IMG/VR virus record: IMGVR_UViG_3300007960_000066
Coordinates: 1 to 37,590 of that record
Length of the DNA: 37,590 nucleotides
Reading direction: 5' to 3' (one strand)
Source: a virus
How positions within the stretch are numbered: the stretch's first letter is position 1; each line of letters starts with the position of its first letter. The position numbers were made by a program, and so were the translations under genes. This document shows positions 31,061 to 37,590 of the stretch, piece by piece. Below the pieces are notes generated by a model. That model did no database searches. It was not told the DNA's origin and was given only the letters and a program-made list of their open reading frames with translations.

Positions 31061-32856
31061 CGCTGAACCTCCAAGAGATCATTCCCGTCGATACGGACGC
31101 GGCTTCCCTTTTCGAGCTTGACCGATCGCTTGCTCTCGCCTCCCTCGGTCTCCTCGATGATGTCCGCCCCGACGACCTTCGATCCACGATGCTTGAGCTC
31201 GATCCGCTTCCGAACCTTCTTCTTCGGCTCGGCCTCCTTCCCGAGGTTGAGGTGAATCGGAGCCGTCCGGACGTTGATCGGCTGAAGCGAGGCGTGACCG
31301 TTCCGGCCGTCGTGAAGGTGAATCTCCGAGAAGCCCTTGCCCTTCTTCGCGTCCTTGCCGTCCTCGGCGTCGTCCTCACCTCCGACTTCCGGGGGAGCTT
31401 GCGCGGACTTTACCCGATCGCCTATCAGGTATTGAAGAGGAACGTCGAGCTCCTCGGAGATGTCCATCCAGTCCCGGATCTCCTCGCCGATCGCCCGTCG
31501 CTCGGTGTGTCCGTCGAGGGAGTACTTCGCGAGGACCGTCCCTTGAGACTTGATCGCGGCCTCAACCTCGGCGACATCTGCGGCCGACTCGCGGCCGAGG
31601 TCAATCGAGGCGTGTCGCGGGAATCGCCAGATCCCCTTGAAGATCCGTCGGTGAGATGGCAGATCTCCTCGCGCGATTGCGGCCGTGATCGCAATGTTCT
31701 TGATTTTATCCAGAGCCTTCTCGACGAGGAGATCTTGCCAGAGCTCAAAAGTCCTCCGGGCTTGCTCGGCTTCAAAGCGAGCTCCCGGTCCGCGCGCCTG
31801 AGAGATGTCGAAGACGAAGCCGAAGGGGAGGTTCACGCCCCCAGCATAAAGCCGAATCAGGAGTTGAAGGAATCCTTCCCAAGCCGCGCCCGGCCGCTCG
31901 GTCTTGAATTGCATGATGTTCTCCCCGTTTTCGAGGTAGTTGATCTGACCATAAAGAACCTCCTGAACACGCTTGGCGAGCCCGGTCGTCGTGTCGCCGT
32001 CCTCATACCATTCATTAGATTGAGGGCCGCCCGGAGCTCCGGTGACGACGCCCGTCTGCATCGAGCCCCACTTGACCGCGAGCTTCTCGAATTGAACGAT
32101 CTCTTGAATGTCGACCGCGACATTGATCACGGGAGCGAAAGCCGAGACGCCCCGGTAGCGGTCAAACTGCCCTTGGTTTGCCAAGTGGCAAAAGTTCACG
32201 GCCGGGATCAATTCCGGGGAGTGATACTGACCGAATTCGTCCCGCTGGTAGATCTCGAAGCTCTGCGGAGCGTTTCTTGAATCGAGGTGAATCCCGTGAA
32301 CGTAACCCCTCCGGGGAGTCGTGTCGTGAGGCGATCCGATCCGGTCGCCCTCGATCCCGATCACCTTCGCCTCGCCGTCCTCGTCGATGAAAGGAACGAG
32401 ACCGCAGTCGCCATCCGTAAGCGTCGAGCGAAGCCCGATCTGGACAAGCTTCTGAAGAGAGTGTCGTTGAGTATAGTCCGCCCGTTTGCACCATTCCGGC
32501 CACCATTCGCGAATTGCGTTGTCGGCTCGCTTCGATCCGGTCTTCGGCTCGTAGTTAATCCGGCCGGCGACGTGCGTCTCAAACTTCCCGAGGATCGCGT
32601 TCGCGACTTCGCCGTTCTCGGCCAGATCGCGCGCCTCCTTCATTATCTGAATCCGGTCGCGAGCGTAGGTCGGAGACTCGGAGCCTTGGAGAGAATACGA
32701 GGTCGTGACTCGATCCCGTGAGGGAGTCGCGCCAGCGTAGCGGAAAGCGTGAAGCCTGCGGCGAGCTCCTTCACGTCGAGCGGCGAGACCGGGAGCGAAG
32801 ATCTCGATCGTCCGGTCGATTGCTCTGGCAAAGCGGTTTTTCTCGATTTGATTCAT
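31057..32856 (-). CDS. Portal protein (lambda gpB-type)
   Basis: A 599-residue protein with the lambda-type portal pattern: REWWPEWCKRADYTQRHSLQKLVQIGLRS, VIGIEGDRIGSP, AVNFCHLANQGQFDRYRGVSAFAPVINVAVDIQEI, and a C-terminal helical barrel region. The charged tail after about 470 is acidic/lysine-rich and unusual in length. It forms the dodecameric DNA channel of the head and the platform for terminase. The ATG overlaps the gpW-like stop by ATGA. Confidence 0.9.
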   Translation of the reverse strand: MNQIEKNRFARAIDRTIEIFAPGLAARREGARRRLHAFRYAGATPSRDRVTTSYSLQGSESPTYARDRIQIMKEARDLAENGEVANAILGKFETHVAGRINYEPKTGSKRADNAIREWWPEWCKRADYTQRHSLQKLVQIGLRSTLTDGDCGLVPFIDEDGEAKVIGIEGDRIGSPHDTTPRRGYVHGIHLDSRNAPQSFEIYQRDEFGQYHSPELIPAVNFCHLANQGQFDRYRGVSAFAPVINVAVDIQEIVQFEKLAVKWGSMQTGVVTGAPGGPQSNEWYEDGDTTTGLAKRVQEVLYGQINYLENGENIMQFKTERPGAAWEGFLQLLIRLYAGGVNLPFGFVFDISQARGPGARFEAEQARRTFELWQDLLVEKALDKIKNIAITAAIARGDLPSHRRIFKGIWRFPRHASIDLGRESAADVAEVEAAIKSQGTVLAKYSLDGHTERRAIGEEIRDWMDISEELDVPLQYLIGDRVKSAQAPPEVGGEDDAEDGKDAKKGKGFSEIHLHDGRNGHASLQPINVRTAPIHLNLGKEAEPKKKVRKRIELKHRGSKVVGADIIEETEGGESKRSVKLEKGSRVRIDGNDLLEVQR

Positions 32857-33095
32857 TTGATCACCTTAACGTGCGTATGCTTGACGGAGCTTCCGGATTT
32901 GTGCGCGAGGGACTCTTCGAGCTTCTCGATCGTGTCGACGATCTCTCGGAGGTTCTCCTTCGAGACTGTCCTTGTAACTCCTCCCGAGGTGATTGTGTAG
33001 GACTTTCCTGCCGCGATGGCGTCCATCGCCGCATAAAAAGCGGTCAACCGCGTCGTGATCTGCGCGGCGGATTGTGATCGAAAAGCGTCGGCCAT
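32853..33095 (-). CDS. gpW-like head-tail joining protein
   Basis: Eighty residues: ITTRLTAFYAAMDAIAAGKSYTITSGGVTRTVSKENLREIVDTIEKLEESL. The helix, a beta-hairpin with a GG turn and a second helix reproduce the lambda gpW fold. It joins head and tail by binding to the portal ring. Position between the large terminase and the portal matches lambda. A TTGACA lies 16 bases before the ATG and no Shine-Dalgarno sequence is visible. Confidence 0.8.
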   Translation of the reverse strand: MADAFRSQSAAQITTRLTAFYAAMDAIAAGKSYTITSGGVTRTVSKENLREIVDTIEKLEESLAHKSGSSVKHTHVKVIK

Positions 33096-33128
33096 TGATA
33101 AACCGGAGATCTGTCAACGGAGCCGCCC

Positions 33129-34946
33129 TCATTTCGCCCTCCCGATCAGGAGCCCTCGAATCGCCGCTTGGACAAGGATCATACACTCGCAATCCCGGAG
33201 ATGATCCCCCGCCCGGCCGGTCTTGACCCAGATCCACTCCCGCTTGCCGCGCGGATCGATCTTGATCCTCCTTTGCTCGCCGTTCATCTGGTTGAGGTAG
33301 ATCTGCCCGACGTTCGCCGGGACTCCCCAATAAAGCCCCATACCTGCGCGAAGGTTGAAGAGAACGTCCTTGATAAAGGGATTCGACCATCGACAGAGCT
33401 TCGCATAGCGGAACTTTCGCTTCCGCTTGAAGTCCTGAACCTTTGAGCTCGACAAGTCCGAGGCCTTCATCCCGAAGAGCGGCTCCCGGTTGACCGGCTC
33501 CGAATATGGCCGCCAGACCTTCTCTCCCTGATCGTCCTTCCATGGGAAGCCTTGAGCCGGATCTCCCTTGAGCGTCCGCCAACCGTAGACACAACAATAC
33601 ATGTACACATCGCTCGCCCACTTGCCCGAATCGATCGCAGTGTATTGAGCCTCGACCTCATTCTCCTCGCGGATCATTTCGAGCTCGGCGTCGGAGTGAG
33701 CCTTTCCCCAAGCAACGAGCCGGGACGTCCCGAACTTCGAGAACGCGCGGACGACCCACCAATAGTGATCGATTTGTTTGTCGATCGCCATGAAGCGAAA
33801 GGACTCTTCGTCCCACTTCGGAGCCTTCCCGTCCTCGCCGAAGACGTAATCCGAGGCCTCGGTCGCTTGAGTGTCGAACCAGTTCACTCCCTCGTCGTCG
33901 GACTCGGCAAGCTTCTTCTGAATAAACTTTTGAAGCGGCTCCCGGTTGCCTTGCTTGTATTCCGGGACGACCTCTTCGACCCATTCCCAGACGATGTCCG
34001 CCCAAGGAATCGCCTCACAAGCGAGCGCGTTCCAGTGAAACGACCGCCGAGCTCGGGGAGCTCCGGGATTCTGTCGGATGTAGCTCCCCGACTCGGCGAG
34101 AATCTTCCGGTTCTTCGGAGTGTCCTCGAAGTCCTCTCCGCATTGTCGACACTGCATCCGGACAGTCTTCGACAATGCGTCGTAATCCCATCGCCCCTCC
34201 GGACAAGTGAGATCGCTCTTCTCGAATTTGATCCCGCCCTTCTCGCGATAGTTGTTGTTGTAAGTCCACTTGTACGGCTGCGAGAATTCACACTTCGGGC
34301 ACGTCCATGAATAATCCTCCATCGAGCCGCCCTTCCAGCGTCGATCAAGCTCGTCCCCGACCATCCCGCCCTGAGAACAGTTGTAGGTCTTCCGCTGCCA
34401 TCCGAAAGCCGTCTGTCGAGCGTTGGCATCCCGGAGAAGAGAGTCAGGCTTCCAGAAGACGATCTCGTCGTTCACTGAGACGCAAACGGATTTTGACTGA
34501 AGGTTGGAGAGGTTGGCTCCCTGCATGATCATCCAGAAAACTTGAGCGACGATCTCCTGAGTCACTCGCTTGAGCTTCCCCTTGTGGCCTTCCGGGAGGA
34601 TCGAGAAGACCGGATCGCAATTGTTCAAGAGTTCATTGATCCGGAGCTCCGTGTGATCCTTAGCGTCGTCGTCGGTCTGCATATTCCAGAAGGTAGGCGC
34701 CGGAGCGTTTCTGATCCGGTAGGCGCCGGCCCATATATCCGCGACGAGAGAGCCTCCCGTCTGCGTTGCCTTCATTAGCGTCACCTCTTGAACCTCGGGA
34801 TCTTCCAAGGCTTCCCACGGCCCGAGGAGATAGCGCGAAGTCCCGATCCGGAAGGCTCCGGGGGAAGCGTAGGCCGACGGGAGGACGACGTTCCTCTCCG
34901 CGTATTCCGCGACGCTCAACCTCTCAAGTGGTTCGATTCCCTTCAT
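33129..34946 (-). CDS. Terminase large subunit (gpA-type)
   Basis: A 605-residue packaging motor and nuclease of the lambda gpA group, read from the ATG at 34946 because it overlaps the preceding stop as ATGA; a GTG at 34952 is the alternative. KATQTGGS (59-66) is Walker A, SVNDEI near 157-162 is Walker B-like, and a zinc-type pair CPKC (216-219) with CRQC (266-269) follows. The nuclease domain shows FMAIDKQ (aspartate 389), YTAIDSG (aspartate 439) and HLRDCEC near the end. It cuts cos and drives DNA into the head. Confidence 0.93.
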   Translation of the reverse strand: MKGIEPLERLSVAEYAERNVVLPSAYASPGAFRIGTSRYLLGPWEALEDPEVQEVTLMKATQTGGSLVADIWAGAYRIRNAPAPTFWNMQTDDDAKDHTELRINELLNNCDPVFSILPEGHKGKLKRVTQEIVAQVFWMIMQGANLSNLQSKSVCVSVNDEIVFWKPDSLLRDANARQTAFGWQRKTYNCSQGGMVGDELDRRWKGGSMEDYSWTCPKCEFSQPYKWTYNNNYREKGGIKFEKSDLTCPEGRWDYDALSKTVRMQCRQCGEDFEDTPKNRKILAESGSYIRQNPGAPRARRSFHWNALACEAIPWADIVWEWVEEVVPEYKQGNREPLQKFIQKKLAESDDEGVNWFDTQATEASDYVFGEDGKAPKWDEESFRFMAIDKQIDHYWWVVRAFSKFGTSRLVAWGKAHSDAELEMIREENEVEAQYTAIDSGKWASDVYMYCCVYGWRTLKGDPAQGFPWKDDQGEKVWRPYSEPVNREPLFGMKASDLSSSKVQDFKRKRKFRYAKLCRWSNPFIKDVLFNLRAGMGLYWGVPANVGQIYLNQMNGEQRRIKIDPRGKREWIWVKTGRAGDHLRDCECMILVQAAIRGLLIGRAK

Positions 34947-35287
34947 CTCCACTTCAAGCTTTCGTCTTCTTCCTTGAGCGCGCGGAGCCGGATCGAGATG
35001 TATCGCGGGACCTCCTTCGTCTCCGGAGTGAGGTGTCCTCCCTCATTCCAGATCCAATTGAGATACCCGACCGGGACCGAGAACATAGGCTTGCCCTTAT
35101 ACTTCCCGAATGGCATCCGATCAAACTCCCCGAGGTCAATCATCCAGACCGCGACGACCGGGGGGACCGGATGCTCCGCGCATCGCTCGACCGCCCCGGC
35201 CCTCTCGGCGATCCTCCGGTGAGCGCCCTCGTCGATCCACATTCCCGCGCGCTCGCCCCGGAGATATTCGCACTCCTCGCAGATCAT
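34943..35287 (-). CDS. DUF3820-like protein
   Basis: A 114-residue protein starting MICEECEYLRG with a CxxC, then a central proline-rich strand, and the core MPFGKYKGKPMFSVPVGYLNWIWNEGG (about 58-84), which is the DUF3820 signature. Proteins with this core are often small phage-encoded cofactors of nucleases or polymerases. It lies between the thymidylate-synthase-fold and large terminase genes; the latter overlaps its stop by ATGA. Confidence 0.65.
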   Translation of the reverse strand: MICEECEYLRGERAGMWIDEGAHRRIAERAGAVERCAEHPVPPVVAVWMIDLGEFDRMPFGKYKGKPMFSVPVGYLNWIWNEGGHLTPETKEVPRYISIRLRALKEEDESLKWR

Positions 35288-35290
35288 AGC

Positions 35291-35917
35291 CTAACGAGTC
35301 CGAACGTCCTCCGGCCGGTAGTTGTCGATCCCGGCCTTCCGTCGGACTTCGATTCCGGTCGAGGCCGGCTTTTGCCGGAGCATCGAGAAGCCTCGCTCGA
35401 AGTTTGAGTCGAGCGCGATCAGGCTCCCGACGAAGAGCTCGACCGAGACCGGCTCGCGATCAAGCTCCTTCGCGACAATGGCGAGGAGGATCGAGGCGTC
35501 GGTTAAGACCTCCGGGAGCTCGGTGATCACGTCACACTCCGGGACGACGATCGAGAACGAGAGCTTCGCGTCGGTTGCATTGATGAAAATCATCTCGATC
35601 AAGTCGAGAGGATGCTCCGGATCTTCGCCGGAGAGAATCGCATGCGACCGGACCGTTTCAAACGTGCTCCCGCTCGTGATCCCATCCATCGCGACGACGA
35701 GACCGTCCTCAACTCCTCTTCGGGTGTATTGGCCGAAGCGACCGAAGCCTCGCAGAGATCCGATGACGCGCTCGGGGAAATGAGACAAGAAGCCCGAGGC
35801 TCCGGGAGCCGCCCCGCTCGGCTTGACCGCCGTCGCCTGATTGTAGCCTCCGAACTTGTTCCCGTCCGCGAAGACCTTGATGATCTGATTCTGAATTGTT
35901 TTGTCGATTGTGTTCAT
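35291..35917 (-). CDS. Divergent thymidylate-synthase-fold protein, likely not catalytic
   Basis: A 208-residue protein from the ATG at 35917. The C-terminal half follows thymidylate synthase order: DLIEMIFINATDAKLSFSIVV, ECDVITELP, ASILLAIVAKELDREPVSVELFVGSLIALDSNFE. The last part fits the family strand-helix-strand with HxY replaced by IAL. The nucleophilic cysteine normally about 12 residues before the KLS strand is leucine, and the phosphate-binding arginine-serine pair before the aspartate is also lost. The N-terminal third is glycine-rich and short for the family. It may bind a nucleotide or have a structural role. It lies in the terminase operon. Confidence 0.5.
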   Translation of the reverse strand: MNTIDKTIQNQIIKVFADGNKFGGYNQATAVKPSGAAPGASGFLSHFPERVIGSLRGFGRFGQYTRRGVEDGLVVAMDGITSGSTFETVRSHAILSGEDPEHPLDLIEMIFINATDAKLSFSIVVPECDVITELPEVLTDASILLAIVAKELDREPVSVELFVGSLIALDSNFERGFSMLRQKPASTGIEVRRKAGIDNYRPEDVRTR

Positions 35918-35935
35918 GTTGTGCGTTCTGATTTG

Positions 35936-35971
35936 ACTCTCCGCGCGCCCATTGCAAGACGCGCGGAGAGT
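35936..35971. other. Perfect 12-bp hairpin
   Basis: Arms ACTCTCCGCGCG (35936-35947) and CGCGCGGAGAGT (35960-35971) pair perfectly around a 12-base loop. Neither strand has a T-run after it. It lies between the 56-residue protein and the thymidylate-synthase-fold gene, so it could attenuate transcription or mark an RNA-processing site. Confidence 0.6.
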
Positions 35972-35976
35972 TTGAT

Positions 35977-36147
35977 TCACTTCTTCGCCGGAGCCTTGGC
36001 CTTGGGTTTGGCCTTGGCCGGAGCCGGATCTCCCTCGCGCCACTCCGCGACGATCTTCCCGTCCTTAAACTCCTTGTGAGTTCCGGGATGACCGGCCGCG
36101 ACTGAGCAAGTCGAAGAGCCGTTTTTCTGATTGCAGCGTCCGTCCAT
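35977..36147 (-). CDS. Small Cys/His protein with lysine-alanine-proline tail
   Basis: Fifty-six residues from the ATG at 36147: MDGRCNQKNGSSTCSVAAGHPGTHKEF, where two cysteines and two histidines could bind one zinc, then KIVAEWREGD and a tail of A, P and K ending KAPAKK. The Cys-x-x-x-AGHxGxH pattern recurs in short phage proteins of unknown role. It lies in the terminase operon. The short basic tail suggests nucleic acid contact. Confidence 0.6.
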   Translation of the reverse strand: MDGRCNQKNGSSTCSVAAGHPGTHKEFKDGKIVAEWREGDPAPAKAKPKAKAPAKK

Positions 36148-36182
36148 TCTATTCGCTTTCTCTTGTCGAGGAGTGACTGCGA

Positions 36183-36650
36183 TCACTCCTCCGGATTGTC
36201 TTGTTCTTCCCGTCGCAGCGGAATTTTTAGAGCGTCGGAGACTGCCCCTTGAAGCCCTCCGACAAGCTCCCCCAGACTGAAGACCGGCCGGCTGGCTTCC
36301 TCGGCGACCTCGACGATCGCATCGACCCAGAGGTCCGGAGATCCGGGGCGGTCGACGATGAAGATCCAATCGGCTTGCCGAGCCTTCGCGGCTTCGAGGT
36401 CCAACCACGCCTTTTGACCGGATGCCGGAGAATGCGTCTCCGGCCGCGTGACAATGTGACCGGCGAGAGCGAGGATCTCGCTCCAATGCTGGAGCTCCGC
36501 GAAAGCTTCTTTCACTCCGCAAACGTAGACGACCGCGCGCCGCGTCGACTCGGGCTTTGTCTTGAATGCCGTTTCGGCTTCCGAGATCTTACCGTCCTGA
36601 TTCATCGCTTCGACAAACTCCTGCCGGGGATGCTTGCTCTTGTCGCTCAT
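36183..36650 (-). CDS. Nucleoside deoxyribosyltransferase-like protein (DUF4406 type)
   Basis: A 155-residue protein read from the ATG at 36650 because AAGGAACC precedes it and it overlaps the small terminase stop as ATGA. After a charged N-terminal segment (residues 1-35) comes the strand AVVYVCGVKEAFAELQHWSEILALAGHIVTRPETH, then DLEAAKARQADWIFIVDRPG and VDAIVEVAEEASRPVFSLGE. This is the NDT/DUF4406 order, with a glutamate in the position used as the nucleophile. It may act on nucleosides or nucleotides, but such phage proteins are often uncharacterised. It lies in the terminase operon. Confidence 0.55.
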   Translation of the reverse strand: MSDKSKHPRQEFVEAMNQDGKISEAETAFKTKPESTRRAVVYVCGVKEAFAELQHWSEILALAGHIVTRPETHSPASGQKAWLDLEAAKARQADWIFIVDRPGSPDLWVDAIVEVAEEASRPVFSLGELVGGLQGAVSDALKIPLRREEQDNPEE

Positions 36651-37435
36651 TTCTTTGGTTCCTTTCGCTTTGTTGCTGCGGCCAATTTCTTGAAGGCGTC
36701 GAGCCGGGCCGCGCATTGCGCCTCGACGTCCTTGTAAAGCTCCTTGAGATCCGAGAGGAGAGCGTCGCCGATCCAGTCCGGGATCTCGGTCTTCCCTTCG
36801 CCTGTCGCGATCAAGCCGATCGTCGCGTTGAGCATCGACTCACCGAAGAGATCTTCAAGCTTCCGCGCGATGATCCCCGGACGATCCTCGGCAGCGAAGT
36901 CCTTCGCCTCCGCGATCGCGATCTGGCGAGCGCCCATCCGGAGGAACCAAGCGAGGACCGTCAAGACACGCTCGACCTCGACGCGCGGGAGCGTCGCCCC
37001 GGTCGCCCGGCGAGCCTCGGCGATCATTGTGTCGTAGCGTCGGAGCGAGTCGCCGAGCTTGAGCCAGTTCTCCCGAGCCGCCTTGATCGCGAAAGGCTTC
37101 CCCTTCTTCATCGCCCACGCCATTTGATCGTAGGCCGCGACCTCCATCTCTTCGAGCCGGGCAAGGGCGGCCGCCGCTCCGGCCTCGGCCTTTCCCTTCT
37201 TGTCGACCTTCGGCTTCGGGAAGGAGAAGTCCTCCTCGCCCTCTTGCTCGGCCTTCTCCTTGCCGGTCTTCCGACCCTGCGTCTTCTGCGTCCGGTAGGC
37301 CTCGACGTCCTCGGGATTGTCGAGATCGAGGCCGCGCGTCCGCCATCGCTTCACAGTCGAGAGCGCGACGCCGTATAGCTTCGAGTACGCCGCGAGCGGC
37401 TCCTTCAGCTTGGAGAGCTTCGGCTTCGCGCTCAC
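36647..37435 (-). CDS. Terminase small subunit
   Basis: A 262-residue protein starting at the GTG at 37435 behind GGAGGTCGGAGCC. Residues 14-37 (AAYSKLYGVALSTVKRWRTRGLDL) are a winged-helix/HTH-type DNA-binding module as in lambda Nu1. A charged linker (40-85) and a long helical region (88-180) for oligomerisation follow, then a C-terminal region. It recognises cos and recruits the large subunit. It is the first gene inside the right end and is followed by ATGA-coupled genes. Confidence 0.8.
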   Translation of the reverse strand: MSAKPKLSKLKEPLAAYSKLYGVALSTVKRWRTRGLDLDNPEDVEAYRTQKTQGRKTGKEKAEQEGEEDFSFPKPKVDKKGKAEAGAAAALARLEEMEVAAYDQMAWAMKKGKPFAIKAARENWLKLGDSLRRYDTMIAEARRATGATLPRVEVERVLTVLAWFLRMGARQIAIAEAKDFAAEDRPGIIARKLEDLFGESMLNATIGLIATGEGKTEIPDWIGDALLSDLKELYKDVEAQCAARLDAFKKLAAATKRKEPKK

Positions 37436-37577
37436 GGCTCCGACCTCCTCTCGCTCGATCTGAGACGTCGGAGCCTCCGGGAGGCCTCGGGAGATCGGGC
37501 CGCCCCTGATCGCCCCGCAGCGAGCGAGTCTCGGCCGAAATGGGCGGTTTCCGCCACACGATCAGGAAAGAAACGGA
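37436..37577. other. Right-end non-coding region, probable cos-flanking site
   Basis: No gene is visible. The sequence GGCGGTTTCCGCC forms a five-pair stem with a three-base loop near 37541-37555. It lies between the probable cos end and the small terminase gene and would be expected to hold part of the cos and terminase-recognition sequence. Confidence 0.4.
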
Positions 37578-37590
37578 CCCGCGCGTAACC
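37578..37590. repeat. Right terminal direct repeat, probable filled cos end
   Basis: These 13 bases repeat bases 1-13. Joined to the left end they would restore a single copy and a 37,577-base circle. The interpretation is the same as for the left copy. Confidence 0.6.

Noticed and set aside
1-37590. Integrase, lysogeny repressor, tRNA genes or insertion sequences
   Set aside because: Nothing with the needed motifs was seen; the HTH and ribbon-helix-helix proteins alone do not show a temperate lifestyle.

Overview
The window looks like one complete, tightly packed genome of a tailed phage with a long-tail (siphovirus-type) plan. All supported genes lie on the minus strand, so transcription runs from high to low coordinates. 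The DNA is GC-rich. Many neighbours overlap by ATGA or GTGA, and there are almost no gaps. The first and last 13 bases are identical, and the small terminase gene starts just inside the right end. With a lambda gpA-type large terminase, this fits a linear cos phage whose cohesive ends were filled in before sequencing. I found no integrase, excisionase, lysogeny repressor, tRNA or CRISPR array. The host cannot be named from sequence alone. Two signal-peptide lipoproteins with clear lipoboxes suggest a Gram-negative host, and many late genes lack a Shine-Dalgarno sequence.

Layout in the direction of transcription. (1) Right end, 37435 down to 33129: small terminase, a nucleoside deoxyribosyltransferase-like protein, a tiny Cys/His protein, a divergent thymidylate-synthase-fold protein, a DUF3820-like protein and the large terminase. 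(2) Head, 33095 to 24183: gpW-like joining protein, portal, three structural or unknown proteins, a P-loop sulfotransferase-like protein, a WNV-repeat virion protein, two small proteins behind their own promoter, a prohead protease with a nested scaffold, a decoration protein, the major capsid protein followed by a strong terminator, and a head-tail joining protein. (3) Tail, 24190 to 14755: tail terminator-like protein, tail tube, tail assembly chaperone with a probable +1 frameshift, tape measure, distal tail protein, hub and two fibre or adhesin proteins. (4) 14762 to 13305: a DUF1353 membrane protein, a membrane/coiled-coil protein (possible holin) and a lipoprotein.

(5) 13235 to 11696 holds three small genes of unknown function. 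Each sits behind an almost identical promoter: a TTG -35 box, a 17-bp spacer containing the palindrome CTCAAGGCCTTGAG, and a -10 box about 7 nt before the ATG. Intrinsic terminators separate them. (6) 11672 to 1499 is the early/replication operon: papain-like peptidase, ribbon-helix-helix protein, a pair of overlapping genes that includes a lysozyme-like endolysin, RecT-like annealing protein, lipoprotein, Cas4/RecB-like nuclease, SSB-like protein, membrane proteins, SF2 helicase, PD-(D/E)XK-type nuclease, HNH nuclease and a primase-helicase. (7) 1498 to 1250 is a non-coding control region with repeated GAGACAAAAA sequences, a large hairpin and another promoter of the same design. It is a candidate origin and late promoter. 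It leads into a structural-type protein and an HTH protein at the left end; on circularised DNA these run straight into the terminase operon.

The features most worth following up are the repeated leaderless-promoter modules, the repeat cluster at 1288-1473, the degenerate thymidylate synthase fold between the terminase genes, the sulfotransferase-like gene in the head operon, the chaperone frameshift and the out-of-frame gene overlap at the endolysin. All functions are assigned by reading the sequences; no database search was run.
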